A DNA stretch of 64,000 nt from Candidatus Rhodobacter oscarellae (GTDB lineage Bacteria; Pseudomonadota; Alphaproteobacteria; Rhodobacterales; Rhodobacteraceae). Under the pieces are notes generated by a model. It saw only the letters and a list, made by a program, of their open reading frames with translations. It searched no databases and was not told the DNA's origin. The stretch spans positions 2,413,773 to 2,477,772 of the forward strand of contig NZ_LFTY01000002.1 of the NCBI RefSeq assembly GCF_001078595.1, read 5' to 3'. Below, piece by piece: positions 20,136 to 30,900 of this stretch (position 1 is its first letter; each line of letters starts with the position of its first letter). Position numbers and translations under genes: made by a program.

Positions 20136-20915
20136 TTAAAGGGTGGAATTCACCCCACCGCCATCAAGCAGGATGTTCTGGCCGACGATAAAGCCCGCGT
20201 GCTGCGAGCACAGGAACGCGCAGGCCGCGCCGAACTCGTCCGCAGTGCCATAGCGGCCCGCCGGGATGGTCTTTTCGCGATTCGCGCGCGCCTCGTCGGG
20301 GGTGATCCCCTGCGCCTTGGCCACGCCGCCATCCAGCGACGTCGCGCGGTCCGTGGCGTGGATGCCGGGCAGCAGGTTGTTGATGTTCACGCCCTTGCCC
20401 GCGACCTGGCGCGAAGTGCCCGCGACATAGCCCGTCAGCCCAGCGCGGGCCGAGTTCGACAGCCCCAGCACACCGATGGGCGCCTTCACCGATTGCGAGG
20501 TGATGTTGACCACCCGGCCCCAGCCGCGCTCCATCATGCCGGGCACGCAGGCCTTGATCAGCGCGATCGGCGTCAGCATGTTGCTGTCGAGCGCCTGAAT
20601 GAAGTCCTCGCGCTCCCAGTCGTGCCACATGCCTGGGGGTGGGCCGCCGGCGTTGTTGACCAGGATGTCGACCTGCCCCGCGGCCTCAAGAACCGCAGCG
20701 CGGCCCTCCTCCGAGGTGATGTCCGCCGCAACCGCCTGAACATCAACGCCAAACTCCGACCGGATCGCCGCCGCGGACGCCTCAAGCGCCTCGGCGCCGC
20801 GCGCATTCATGACCAGATCCACGCCCGCCGCGGCGAGCGCCCGGGCGCAGCCCTGCCCCAGCCCCTTGGACGACGCGCAAACAATCGCCTTCTTGCCCTT
20901 AATGCCAAGATCCAT
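20136..20915 (-). CDS. SDR family protein lacking the usual YxxxK
   Basis: A 259-residue short-chain dehydrogenase-type protein. The ATG at 20915 has GAGG at 8 nt, while a GTG three codons upstream has none. The cofactor motif SSKGLGQG (residues 15-22), NNAG (87-90) and NITSQS (137-142) are present. Where YxxxK should be, the sequence reads LSNSARAG (152-159), so the catalytic Tyr and Lys are missing. A subgroup of SDRs has this substitution, and its chemistry is unclear. A terminator follows the gene. Confidence 0.85.
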   Translation of the reverse strand: MDLGIKGKKAIVCASSKGLGQGCARALAAAGVDLVMNARGAEALEASAAAIRSEFGVDVQAVAADITSEEGRAAVLEAAGQVDILVNNAGGPPPGMWHDWEREDFIQALDSNMLTPIALIKACVPGMMERGWGRVVNITSQSVKAPIGVLGLSNSARAGLTGYVAGTSRQVAGKGVNINNLLPGIHATDRATSLDGGVAKAQGITPDEARANREKTIPAGRYGTADEFGAACAFLCSQHAGFIVGQNILLDGGGVNSTL

Positions 20916-21281
20916 CGCCTTCACCTCTCTGGTCGCGAGTTCTGTTCCGTTCCATTCCGCCTATCACCGCGGCGCGGCGGCGGGAAGGGCGCAGCGGCAG
21001 ATCAGAGCCAAATCAGGGCCAGTTGGCGCCAAAAAAGAACACATGCTAAAAAAGCCACAATTTCGCCAAATCATCGCCAATCCATTGCTTTAGGCCGGAC
21101 TGTGACTGGTCGCGAAACAAATTCGGGCACCACTCGCTCGAAGCAACGCGGATAGTTGACCAAGATGTATGATCGCTCTAACCATGACCAATCTTCGGCG
21201 TGTGGGGTGCGCCAAGGGATTCGTGACTCTTCGGTCTCCATCTTGCACAGCCACGAAACGTAGCATCGCGAGTCGGTGGGC
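20916..21281. other. Intergenic region between divergent SDR and Hint genes
   Basis: 366 bp without a convincing gene. The left part is GC-rich, and the part from 21010 to 21080 is AT-richer with A-tracts (CCAAAAAAGAAC, GCTAAAAAAGCC) and may hold promoters. Two GANTC sites (GATTC and GACTC) lie within about 15 bp near 21219-21233, about 50 bp before the Hint start. No RNA structure was recognised. Confidence 0.35.
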
Positions 21282-22304
21282 ATGAGCATACTTGGATTTG
21301 ACAATCGGGCTACCGCGCAGGGTTTGCGGGTGTTCCGTGCGTCTGACTTCCGCGTCAGCAATGGCGCCAACCTCGGCGACCCGCTGGGCGAAGCAAGCGA
21401 CATCATCCTTGACGACATCTATCAGCTGACGCCCGCGGCCCGAAAGTGGCGGCTATCGGTGGCCAATGTGGACGGCGGCAGCCATCTGGTGATCTGCGAG
21501 GGCTCGCAGCTTGGCACCATCGAGGCCGAGGTCCATCTGGATTGCTGCGCCACGCTGATGGCCCCGGACGGCACCATCGTCGAGGCCATCGTTTTGATCG
21601 AGACCGAGCGCGAGACCGGCGTGATCGCCGAGACCTACATGCTGCCGCTGGCCGAGATCGCGCCCCGGACGGACTACGCGCTGGTGGATGTCAGCACCGA
21701 GACGCCGCGCGCCAGATTCGCCGGCCTGGCCTGCGTCAGCTTCACCCGCGGGACGCATATCACCATGGCCACGGGCGAGCAGCGCCGCGTCGAAGAGCTC
21801 CGCGCCGGCGACCGGGTGCTCACCCGCGACAACGGCATCCAGCCGGTGCGTTGGGTCGGGCAACAGACCGTGCGCGCCACCGGGGCCTTCGCGCCCATCG
21901 TGATCAAGAAGGGCGCGATGCATAACGCCCACGACCTGCATCTCAGCCCCAACCAGCGCCTGTTCGTCTACCAGCGCCAGGACCGCCTAAAGACCGGCCA
22001 GGCCGAGGTGGTGGTGAAGGCCGAGCTTTTGGTAAATGGCGATACGGTGAAGCGCTCTGATGGCGGGTTCGTGGACTACTTCCAGATCCTGTTTGACAAC
22101 CACGAGTTCATCTTTGCCGAGGGCATCGCGACCGAGAGCCTGACGGTGGACCGCCGGACCTCGCCCGCCCTGCCGCGGCATGTGCAGGAAAAGCTCGGCT
22201 TCAGCCGCCTGTCGCCGAACCGCCCCAGGCCGGTGGATCTGGGCGAGGGCATGCTCGACAGCGCGATTGCCGCCGACATCCTGCGCAAGGCGTCGATGCT
22301 TTAA
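21282..22304 (+). CDS. Hint domain-containing protein (Hint_2 family), Cys-to-Ser variant
   Basis: A 340-residue protein from the ATG at 21282; a GTG two codons earlier is possible. Residues 1-145 form an N-terminal region without known domain. The Hint domain follows, with SFTRGTHITMATGEQRRV, GDRVLTRDNG, the late LSPNQRLFVYQ and the HEFIFAEGIATESL motif. At the position of the conserved nucleophilic Cys (CFxxGT) it has Ser153; a Cys is present two residues earlier (Cys151). Its 3' end overlaps that of the convergent Hint gene by 4 bp. The role of these proteins is unknown. Confidence 0.82.
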   Translation: MSILGFDNRATAQGLRVFRASDFRVSNGANLGDPLGEASDIILDDIYQLTPAARKWRLSVANVDGGSHLVICEGSQLGTIEAEVHLDCCATLMAPDGTIVEAIVLIETERETGVIAETYMLPLAEIAPRTDYALVDVSTETPRARFAGLACVSFTRGTHITMATGEQRRVEELRAGDRVLTRDNGIQPVRWVGQQTVRATGAFAPIVIKKGAMHNAHDLHLSPNQRLFVYQRQDRLKTGQAEVVVKAELLVNGDTVKRSDGGFVDYFQILFDNHEFIFAEGIATESLTVDRRTSPALPRHVQEKLGFSRLSPNRPRPVDLGEGMLDSAIAADILRKASML

Positions 22305-24055
22305 GCCGTAAGCCGTTCCCGAAGGTAACCGGGCAAAAGCCGCGCGGACGATATTCGCGGCATCGGGTTCTCTTGTATCGTGGCCTCGCCCCCGTAGAGA
22401 TCCAGGTACTCTTGGTAATTGTCGAAGGCGCGACGGCCCGGCATATCCAGGTAGGTCTCGGACGCGGCTCCATTGGCGAGGATCACGTCATGGGCCTCGG
22501 TCTCGATGTGGTAGACGGTCTGGACCTCTGGCGTCTGCGCCAAAGACACCCAGTCAATTGAACAAGCGTTCACCAACGCGGAGGCGTTCACCACGAAGCC
22601 GCCGAGCATCATCCCATGGTCGCCTGTGACATAGAGGTCCGAGTGGTTGCCCAGCGCCCCTGCCGAAATCCGCACGAGTTGCGCCCGCTCCCCCGCGAAG
22701 CGCTTTGAGATCGTCTGCCGCCCGATCCATTTCACCGGCACGGCGCGCCCGTCGGTGCGTACCATGTCCCCGATCTGCAGGGCCTCTACCGCCACCTCGC
22801 CCGCGGGCGTGGCGATCATCGTGCCTTCGGCGTAGCACAGCGTATTCGTGTTGGTGGCGCTAAGCTGAGCCTGGCTGGTGTTGCGCATGATTAGCATGGA
22901 CCCGGCCCCGAGGTTGATCTCAAGATCCGCGCCGTTTTCGGTGCTGGCGGCAATCACGTCAGAGATATCGGTAAAGAAGCCGGCAAGGTCCACGATGTCT
23001 TCCGAGCCGTCGAAGTCACTGATCTCGTCGGTCGTGACCGCCCCGCCAAAGCTGTCGCCGGTGAAGAGATCCGCCCCGGCGCCTCCGACCAGCGTGTCAT
23101 TGCCCGCCCCGCCGTTCAGCGTGTCCGCGCCGTCGCCGCCCTCCAGCCGGTCGTCGCTGTCGCGCCCCGCCAGCATGTCATTGCCACCGGCGCCCAGAAG
23201 CGTGTCGGCGAAAGCGCTGCCATAGATGTCCTCGTGGAAGAACGCGCCCTGCACCTGGGTCAACCCGCTGCCGGCGCTCTGCCCGGCCAACAGCACCATG
23301 CGCGCGAAGTCGTCCGCATCCCGCGCCGCCGCGCCGGTCAGGGACTGGATCGCCGCCGCCATGTCGGCGTAGTGCGGCGCGAAGGCGGTGGACTGCAGCG
23401 TGGTGCCAAACGCGTCCGTCAGCGAGCGCGACGTCGCGCCAATCAGGTAGGTCTCGGGCGTGCCGTCGCCATCGGCGTCGAAATCAAGAAAGTTCCCGCC
23501 GCCGCTCATCCCGCCGACCACGTCACCCACGTCGATCTGGAAGTAACCGCCGTCATCACCGTTCACATCTTGCTCGATGAACCCCTGCCCAAAGCCCAGC
23601 AGGTCACCCGAGGTCTGGTGCAGCACACCCGCCTGCATGTTCAGCGCATTCATCTGCTCGGGGTAGCCGGTGATCGTGACCGTGCCGGACAGGTCATCCG
23701 GGTCCATCGCCACCAAAAGCGGGATCGCCGGGCCGTCATAGAACCCGCCGCCGGTGATCGTGTCGCCCACATGCATGCCGATATCGAAGCCCGCCAGGAC
23801 GGTACTGCCGTTCAGATACGGCCCCCAATCGGCCGAGTTCGCAGGCAGCGTAAAGTCGATCTCGGTGGTGCTGTGCAGCTCCGCGGCGCTGTTCAGCCAG
23901 GCCTGAGGCTCGGCGTTGGAGCTGCCCCCGGGCGTAGGGTTGTGGTTGGCCGAAAAATAGATCCCGCCGCCGATATGCGTGCCCGAGAAATAAACATCAA
24001 CCGAGGTGACGTGCTCGGTCTCGGTAGAGGCCGGATCGACGATGTGAAGAGGCAT
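22301..24055 (-). CDS. Trypsin-like fold / RTX / Hint domain protein
   Basis: A 584-residue mosaic protein. Residues 1-250 resemble the second half of a trypsin-like protease: LHIVDP at the N-terminus could be the catalytic-His segment, and GMSGGGNF near residue 190 resembles the GxSGG serine motif. The N-terminal barrel seems truncated. Residues about 270-325 hold RTX nonapeptides ([17 protein letters not shown]). The Hint domain starts at Cys407 (CYAEGTMIATP) with GDMVRTDGRAVPVKWIGRQTI, GDHGMMLGG and [16 protein letters not shown]. The C-terminal 60 residues are close to those of the Hint protein at 24686-25567, a sign of duplication. No signal peptide is visible. Confidence 0.8.
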   Translation of the reverse strand: MPLHIVDPASTETEHVTSVDVYFSGTHIGGGIYFSANHNPTPGGSSNAEPQAWLNSAAELHSTTEIDFTLPANSADWGPYLNGSTVLAGFDIGMHVGDTITGGGFYDGPAIPLLVAMDPDDLSGTVTITGYPEQMNALNMQAGVLHQTSGDLLGFGQGFIEQDVNGDDGGYFQIDVGDVVGGMSGGGNFLDFDADGDGTPETYLIGATSRSLTDAFGTTLQSTAFAPHYADMAAAIQSLTGAAARDADDFARMVLLAGQSAGSGLTQVQGAFFHEDIYGSAFADTLLGAGGNDMLAGRDSDDRLEGGDGADTLNGGAGNDTLVGGAGADLFTGDSFGGAVTTDEISDFDGSEDIVDLAGFFTDISDVIAASTENGADLEINLGAGSMLIMRNTSQAQLSATNTNTLCYAEGTMIATPAGEVAVEALQIGDMVRTDGRAVPVKWIGRQTISKRFAGERAQLVRISAGALGNHSDLYVTGDHGMMLGGFVVNASALVNACSIDWVSLAQTPEVQTVYHIETEAHDVILANGAASETYLDMPGRRAFDNYQEYLDLYGGEATIQENPMPRISSARLLPGYLRERLTA

Positions 24056-24158
24056 GATTGGGCTTTCTTGGTCGTACCTTTGGTGATCCAGGCAGGCCGC
24101 ATCACCCAGCCGCGCCGCGTTGATCCCGATCGAATATCGAGCAGCACTGCTGGATTGT

Positions 24159-24312
24159 CTAGCGGTGCTGCGGCCGCCGCCAACCGACCCATTTCACGGG
24201 CACGCAGCGCCCGCCGGTTGTGACGACCGAGCGGCCAATCGCCAAGCCTCCACGGCAACCTCCCCGATGGTGTGGCGATCAGGGTGCCCGCAGTAAAGCA
24301 AGCGATGCCGGG
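24159..24312 (-). pseudogene. Decayed Hint-domain fragment
   Basis: Translating the minus strand gives the start of a Hint domain in three pieces. One frame has CFTAGTLIATPSG, the next GEVAVEAW, and the third IGRSVVTTGG and VPVKWVGWRRPQ before a TAG at 24159. Two frameshifts and the stop leave no functional product. The match is to the same segment of the neighbouring Hint genes, so this is a leftover of the gene family at this locus. Confidence 0.75.
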
Positions 24313-24401
24313 CGTAGTCGTTGCCCGCCGACTCTGTGCCACGCGCTGGACAGGTGCACTGCCGATTGCCCTTCGCCCCGGGCTCGCCTTTACGCCCGCA
24401 C

Positions 24402-24713
24402 ATGTTGGACAGAGCCTCAAATGCCCCCGAATTGCCGCCAGCGATCGCGCGGCGGCGCACATTTGCGATCAACTCGCACCCGGATGCGGGCAAAACGACG
24501 CTGACCGAGAAGTTCCTGTTCTACGGGGGCGCGATCCAGACCGCGGGACAGGTGCGCGCCAAGGGCGAGGCGCGGCACACGCGCTCGGACTTCATGAAGA
24601 TGGAGCAGGACCGCGGGATCTCTGTCTCGGCCTCGGTCATGGCGTTCGACTATGCCAGCGGCGACCAAGAGTTCCTCCTTAACCGCTACGCCGCCATCGG
24701 GACGCGGAGATGA
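24402..24713 (+). pseudogene. Truncated duplicate of prfC (5' end only)
   Basis: The first ~90 codons match the start of intact prfC (25768) with about seven amino-acid changes, including Ile24 to Asn just before the P-loop HPDAGKTT, which itself is kept. Similarity also covers about 40 bp upstream of the ATG (GCCGATTGCCC), so the promoter area was copied. It ends abruptly near 24674 after GDQE, where the 3' end of the convergent Hint gene begins, and the frame runs on for about 12 unrelated codons. The GTPase domain is incomplete, so it cannot be a working release factor. Confidence 0.88.
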
Positions 24714-25567
24714 CCGGGCAACAACCGGGCGCTGCTGATCCGGGGCAGCGGGCTTTCAGCGATGGTGCGTTCGGCACTGTAGAGGTCCAGGTATTCTTGG
24801 TAGTTGTCGAACGCCCGGCGACCTGGCGCATCCAGGTAGGTCTCTGACGGAGCGCCGTTGGCGAGGATCACATCATGATCCTCGGTCTCGATGTGGTAGA
24901 CGGTTTGGCGGTCTGGCGTGTCCGCCAAGCCGACCCAATCAATTGTGCCTCCATTGACCAACGCGGATGCGTTTACGATATAGCCGTCGAGAATCATGCC
25001 ATGGTCGCCCGTGACATAGAGGTCGCGATGCGGTTGCCGGTGGCTCAGAGCGCCTGCGGCGATACGAACAAGTGACGAACGCTGCCCTGAAAACAGTTTT
25101 GAGATCGTCTGCCGACCGACCCATCTGACGCGCGCGGTGCGACCGTCGGCAAGTGCCAATGCGTCACCGATGCAAAGCCGTTCAACCGGGGTTTCGCCAT
25201 TGGGCACAGCAATGCCGGTTCCGGCGGCAAAACAATATTGATAGACGCCACTGGGATTAAACCCGACGGTTCCCGTGAGCACCGGGTCATTGGACAGCAC
25301 GTAAAAGTCAAATGTGCCATCCGTTAAAGTGGCCACTCGGATAATGGGATCGCCCGCCCCGAAAAATCCCCAGAACACCGCCGTGGATGCGGAGATATCC
25401 CAATCGAGCGGATCGCCGATTGCCGTCATCCCGTCGATTCCCCCGGAGTCCCGAGTGTCCGATACTTCCGTGTTTGCTGTGGTTGGAGCCGGATAGGTTT
25501 CTGATCCGTCGATCAAGTCCGATGTGCTAATCCGGTAAAAAATAGTGAAAGTTTCCGAATTTGGCAT
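24686..25567 (-). CDS. Hint domain-containing protein (Hint_2 family)
   Basis: A 293-residue protein. Residues 1-105 form a small N-terminal domain of unknown type, rich in Thr, Ser and Asp. The Hint domain starts at Cys112 ([18 protein letters not shown]), with [22 protein letters not shown] and [16 protein letters not shown]. The C-terminal tail ([26 protein letters not shown]) is nearly the same as in the 22301-24055 protein. Base composition of the 5' half is lower in GC than its neighbours. It lies between a truncated prfC copy and intact prfC. Confidence 0.82.
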   Translation of the reverse strand: MPNSETFTIFYRISTSDLIDGSETYPAPTTANTEVSDTRDSGGIDGMTAIGDPLDWDISASTAVFWGFFGAGDPIIRVATLTDGTFDFYVLSNDPVLTGTVGFNPSGVYQYCFAAGTGIAVPNGETPVERLCIGDALALADGRTARVRWVGRQTISKLFSGQRSSLVRIAAGALSHRQPHRDLYVTGDHGMILDGYIVNASALVNGGTIDWVGLADTPDRQTVYHIETEDHDVILANGAPSETYLDAPGRRAFDNYQEYLDLYSAERTIAESPLPRISSARLLPGHLRVPMAA

Positions 25568-25767
25568 TTTATGTCCCCCCTGGGCTTGCGCGGCTTTCCG
25601 GCAAGTAAACCAGATTAGCGATCAATTTACCATGTCTCGAGGAAATGGCGCCAGATCGCGATGGACCGACGATCGCGAATAGGAGATGCGCGGCAGGTCG
25701 AGGTTTAAGAGGCGCGCGCGTGCTTGGCCGATTGCCCCTTTTGTGCGGCTCGCCTATACCCGCGCCC

Positions 25768-27387
<1,620 letters not shown>

Positions 27388-27442
27388 GCAGACTGAATAG
27401 GCCCCGCGAACCCGCGGGACCTTGAGGTGTTTCCAGGTGGAG

Positions 27443-27463
27443 GCCCCGGATCAAGCCCGGGGC
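27443..27463. terminator. GC-rich hairpin between convergent prfC and the binding-protein gene
   Basis: A 7-bp stem GCCCCGG and CCGGGGC with a 7-nt loop. A second smaller hairpin (CCCGCG, loop AACC, CGCGGG) precedes it at 27403-27418. Neither has a clear T-run, but their place between two convergent genes favours transcription termination. Confidence 0.4.
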
Positions 27464-27473
27464 GCGCGCCGCG

Positions 27474-28457
27474 CTAGTTCAGCGCCGCATCCGTTATCGC
27501 ATGGGTCCAGGCGCCCTCCGGCTGCTTGGTGATCACCGGGTCCGAGCCGCCTGCCAGCAGGCTGTCCACCGTGCGCTGGAAGTCCGCCTCGATCAGCGCG
27601 CCGTTCGAGCCTGCCGTCAGCTTGGCGATCTCGCCCATCATGCGGGTCTGGTGCTCTTCGGTCTGCGCGCCGGTCTGGTCGTATTCCAGCACGATCATGG
27701 CCGCGTCATCGGGGTTCTCCTCGGCCCATTTCCAGCCCTTCATCGAGGCGCGCACAAAGCGGGTCAGCTTGTCGACCTCGGCCGCATCAGCCAGCTTGTC
27801 TTCCAGCACGTAAAGCCCGTCCTCTAGGGTGGCCACGCCCTGGTCCTCGTATTTGAAGGTCACCAGGTCGCCCGGCGTCAGCCCGCCGTCGATCACCTGC
27901 CAGTACTCGTTATAGGTCATGGTCGAGACGCAATCCGCCTGGCCGTTGAAGATCGGGTCGACGTTAAAGCCCTGCTTCAGCACGGTCACGCCCCCGGCGC
28001 TGCCATCCGTGGCCAGACCAAGCTGCGACATCCAGCTGAGGAAGGGGAATTCGTTGCCGAAGAACCAGACGCCCAGGGTCTTGTCGGCGAAGTCCGCCGG
28101 GCTGGCCACGCCGGTATCCTTGCGGCAGGTCAGCATCATGCCCGAGCTCTTGAACGGCTGGGCGATGTTGACCATCGGCAGGCCCTTCTCGCGGGCGGCC
28201 AGCGCCGCTGGCATCCACTCCACGGTCACGTCCGCGCCGCCGCCGGCCAGCACCTGCGTGGGCGCGATGTCCGGCCCGCCGGGATTGATGGTGACGTTGA
28301 GGTCCTCTTCGCCGTAATACCCGTTCTCCAGGGCCACGTAGTAGCCCGCGAACTGCGCCTGGGTCACCCATTTGAGCTGCAGCGTCAGGTCGTCGGCCGC
28401 AAACGCGCCGCCCGCCATCAGGCCCAGCGCCGCGGCGCTTCCTAGGATCTGTTTCAT
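27474..28457 (-). CDS. ABC transporter substrate-binding protein (NMT1/ThiY-like)
   Basis: A periplasmic binding protein of 327 residues. The signal peptide MKQILGSAAALGLMAGGAFA ends near residue 20. LQLKWVTQAQFAGYYVALENG is the hallmark N-terminus of the NMT1/ThiY group that binds pyrimidine-like and nitrate/taurine-like ligands. It ends the operon of two permeases, an ATPase and dihydropyrimidine-degrading enzymes, so a pyrimidine or hydantoin-type substrate is the best inference. Confidence 0.88.
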   Translation of the reverse strand: MKQILGSAAALGLMAGGAFAADDLTLQLKWVTQAQFAGYYVALENGYYGEEDLNVTINPGGPDIAPTQVLAGGGADVTVEWMPAALAAREKGLPMVNIAQPFKSSGMMLTCRKDTGVASPADFADKTLGVWFFGNEFPFLSWMSQLGLATDGSAGGVTVLKQGFNVDPIFNGQADCVSTMTYNEYWQVIDGGLTPGDLVTFKYEDQGVATLEDGLYVLEDKLADAAEVDKLTRFVRASMKGWKWAEENPDDAAMIVLEYDQTGAQTEEHQTRMMGEIAKLTAGSNGALIEADFQRTVDSLLAGGSDPVITKQPEGAWTHAITDAALN

Positions 28458-28482
28458 TTTGTTCCCTCCAGGTTGGTCATTG

Positions 28483-29325
28483 TTATCTCTGCGATGGGTG
28501 CCAGAACGTCACCCGCTTCTCCATCAGCGCCACCGCGCCGTAAAACACCGTGCCGACCAGCGCCGCCACCGTGATCTCTGCCCAGACCATATCAAGCCCG
28601 AGCCGCCCCACCTCTGTCGAGATGTGGAACCCCATGCCGCGCGTGGGCGAGCCAAAATATTCGGCCACGATAGCACCGATCAGCGCGAGCGTTGTTGAAA
28701 TCTTGAGCCCGTTGAAGATGGCGGGCATCGCCGCGGGCAGGCGCAGGCGCCAGAGCGTCTGCCAGTAGCCCGCGCTGTAGGTGCGCATCAGGTCGCGCTG
28801 CATGGATGTGGTGTCGGCCAGCCCCTGCACGGTGTTCACCAGCACGGGGAAGAATACCATCACCACCACCACCGCGGCTTTGGAGTGCCAGTCGAACCCG
28901 AACCAGTTCACCAGGATGGGCGCGGTGCCGACGATGGGCAGCGCGGCCACGAAGTTCCCGATGGGCAAGAGGCCCCGCTGCAGGAACGGCGAGCGGTCGA
29001 TCGCCAGCGCCGCACCGAACCCCGCCGCGCAGCCGATCACATAACCCGACAGCGCGCCCTTGAGCGCGGTTTGCAGCACGTCGATCCAGAGCGTGGCGGT
29101 CTCGGCAGCGAACTTGGCCCCGATCATGCTGGGCGGTGGCAGGATCACGTTGGGCACGTCCAGCCCACGCACGACAAGCTCCCACACACCCAAAAGCGTC
29201 ACGCCAAACACGACAGGCACGATGAGGCGGCCCAGGGGCCGCGATCCTAGTGCAGAGCCCGCCAGCTTGACGTTCAGCCACCAGCCCGCCGCCCAGATCG
29301 CTGCCGCCGCCACAACCAAGGTCAT
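28483..29325 (-). CDS. ABC transporter permease (NitT/TauT type)
   Basis: An inner-membrane permease of 280 residues with about six transmembrane segments. The cytoplasmic EAA loop is seen as LMRTYSAGYWQTLWRLRLPAAMPAIFNGLK, written here in two parts: LMRTYSAGYWQ and RLPAAMPAIFNGLK. It pairs with the permease at 29414-30337, giving a heterodimeric pore with the ATPase at 30890. The gap to the upstream permease (88 bp) is the longest within this part of the operon. Confidence 0.88.
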   Translation of the reverse strand: MTLVVAAAAIWAAGWWLNVKLAGSALGSRPLGRLIVPVVFGVTLLGVWELVVRGLDVPNVILPPPSMIGAKFAAETATLWIDVLQTALKGALSGYVIGCAAGFGAALAIDRSPFLQRGLLPIGNFVAALPIVGTAPILVNWFGFDWHSKAAVVVVMVFFPVLVNTVQGLADTTSMQRDLMRTYSAGYWQTLWRLRLPAAMPAIFNGLKISTTLALIGAIVAEYFGSPTRGMGFHISTEVGRLGLDMVWAEITVAALVGTVFYGAVALMEKRVTFWHPSQR

Positions 29326-29413
29326 GCGCGATCCCCCGCGCCACGTGCAGTCGAAGCTCGCCGCGCGAAGCGGCCCTCGTTCATCTTGTCAAAAATACGC
29401 AAATCACAGGCCC

Positions 29414-30337
29414 TCATCGCGCGAACCCCATCCGCCTGAGCGTCACGCCCTGCAGCAGACTCACCACCGTCACCAGGACCCCCGCCAGCACCGCCGCCGC
29501 GATCAGCGCCGCCCAGACCATGATCGGGTTGCCGAACTGGTCTCCGATCAGGATGCGCGCGCCCAGGCCCTGGATGGCGCCCGCGGGAAGCTCGCCCACG
29601 ATGGTGCCCACCAGCGCCGCCGCGATCCCGATCTTCAGCGAGGTGAAGAGGTAGGGCATCGACGCGGGCAGCCTTAGCTTCCAGAACACCTGCGCGCCCG
29701 AGGTGCCATAGGTCCGCAGCAAGTCCAGCTGCATCGCATCCGGCGCCCGCAGACCCTTCACCATGCCCACCAGCACCGGGAAAAAACACAAATACGCCGA
29801 GATGATCGCCTTGGGCACGTCCTTGCTGGCGATGCCCATCTGGCCAGAGACCACGATGATCATCGGCGCCAGCGCCACGATGGGGATGGTCTGGCTGATC
29901 ACCGCCCAGGGCATCAGGCTCATCTCGGCCACGCGGGTATAGACCACGGCCACCGCCATCGCGAGCCCCAGGCTGACGCCGAGGACGAACCCGTAAAGTG
30001 TCGAGCGCAGGGTGATCAGCCCGTGATAGACCAGGCTGCGCTTGGAGGTGACATTCTTTTGCAGAACGGTCTTGTTGAGCTCCTCGCCCACCTGATGCGG
30101 TGCAGGCAGGCGCGGGCGTTTATGGCTGTAAGAGTACCGCCAGACGTCCGGGTTGCGCAGTGTCAGGCCGATCTTGCTGGCCTTGGCCATCTCGCCGATG
30201 GTCTCGGGCGCCGAGACCTCCACCCCGTCCTTCTTGGCTAGGCTGATCGACTGCGCGATGTTCATCGGCACCACGGCCACGTACCAGAGCACCACCAGCC
30301 CGGCGAGCACGGTAAGGATGGGTAGAACGCGATTCAT
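29414..30337 (-). CDS. ABC transporter permease with extended N-terminus
   Basis: A 307-residue permease. One N-terminal transmembrane helix is followed by a soluble stretch of about 90 residues (SLAKKDGVEVS, then NPDVWRYSYSHKRPRLPAPHQ) and the usual five-helix core with the EAA loop RLPASMPYLFTSLKIG. The extra N-terminal segment is found in one of the two permeases of related pyrimidine-linked transporters. Its ATG overlaps the stop codon of the upstream unknown gene by ATGA, so the two are translationally coupled. Confidence 0.88.
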   Translation of the reverse strand: MNRVLPILTVLAGLVVLWYVAVVPMNIAQSISLAKKDGVEVSAPETIGEMAKASKIGLTLRNPDVWRYSYSHKRPRLPAPHQVGEELNKTVLQKNVTSKRSLVYHGLITLRSTLYGFVLGVSLGLAMAVAVVYTRVAEMSLMPWAVISQTIPIVALAPMIIVVSGQMGIASKDVPKAIISAYLCFFPVLVGMVKGLRAPDAMQLDLLRTYGTSGAQVFWKLRLPASMPYLFTSLKIGIAAALVGTIVGELPAGAIQGLGARILIGDQFGNPIMVWAALIAAAVLAGVLVTVVSLLQGVTLRRMGFAR

Positions 30338-30900
30338 TGGCGCGACCCGATATGGCCAATTCCGACCGTCAACGAGCGCGCCTTAGCCACTCCTCGCGCC
30401 TTGACTTCGACGGTGACGCGGTAGGCGCCAATCGGATCGCCAGGGTCCGGTCGAATTCTTACGTCAAGATCTGCGATAACCAAGCGATCTACCGGTTCGT
30501 TCAAGCAATCCTTCCGGACCTGATCATATAGGAGAACGCCCGTTGGATCAGTGATTTTTAGGAGACAATTGAGAACGAGTGGGCCCTGCGAAAGCTCTCG
30601 TCCCTCGATCATCAATACGACGCGCGCCCACTCGCCTGATGCAACTTCAGTGGCGTATTTCGCCCCTTTCAGCCGAGGCGGGAACCCCTTGCCTTTGTCG
30701 CCTGGAATCTTGAGAGCCACCAAGGTCAGCTTCGTTCCACCGAGCGTCCCTTCGTCAATAGAGGACAACTGATCCGCAAGAACTGTTTGAGAAAGCGTTA
30801 GGGTGACCAGGGCAATAGCCAATATCGCAGCGCGCACCGACGCAATACCGACGCGATACCGACGTAATACCGACGTGGGTTTTTGGGCCTCAATCGTCAT
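30334..30900 (-). CDS. Unknown exported protein inserted in the pyrimidine operon
   Basis: A 188-residue protein that I do not recognise. Residues about 18-42 form a signal-type hydrophobic segment ending TVLA, after which the mature chain would start DQLSS. The rest is beta-rich with two Cys (NCLLKI, KDCLNE), compatible with an Ig-like periplasmic domain. The ATG at 30900 is favoured because GGGG lies 7 nt upstream; an ATG two codons earlier also exists. It begins inside the end of the ATPase gene and ends in an ATGA overlap with the permease. Codon use is visibly AT-richer than in its neighbours, suggesting later insertion. Its start region contains an 11-bp tandem repeat. Confidence 0.65.
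   Translation of the reverse strand: MTIEAQKPTSVLRRYRVGIASVRAAILAIALVTLTLSQTVLADQLSSIDEGTLGGTKLTLVALKIPGDKGKGFPPRLKGAKYATEVASGEWARVVLMIEGRELSQGPLVLNCLLKITDPTGVLLYDQVRKDCLNEPVDRLVIADLDVRIRPDPGDPIGAYRVTVEVKARGVAKARSLTVGIGHIGSRQ
30841..30873. repeat. 11-bp tandem repeat at the 5' end of the unknown exported-protein gene
   Basis: Three consecutive 11-bp units (CGCAATACCGA, CGCGATACCGA, CGTAATACCGA) with partial units on both sides. On the coding strand they give RRYRVGIASVR. Because 11 is not a multiple of 3, gain or loss of one unit would shift the frame of the signal peptide. Confidence 0.8.
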
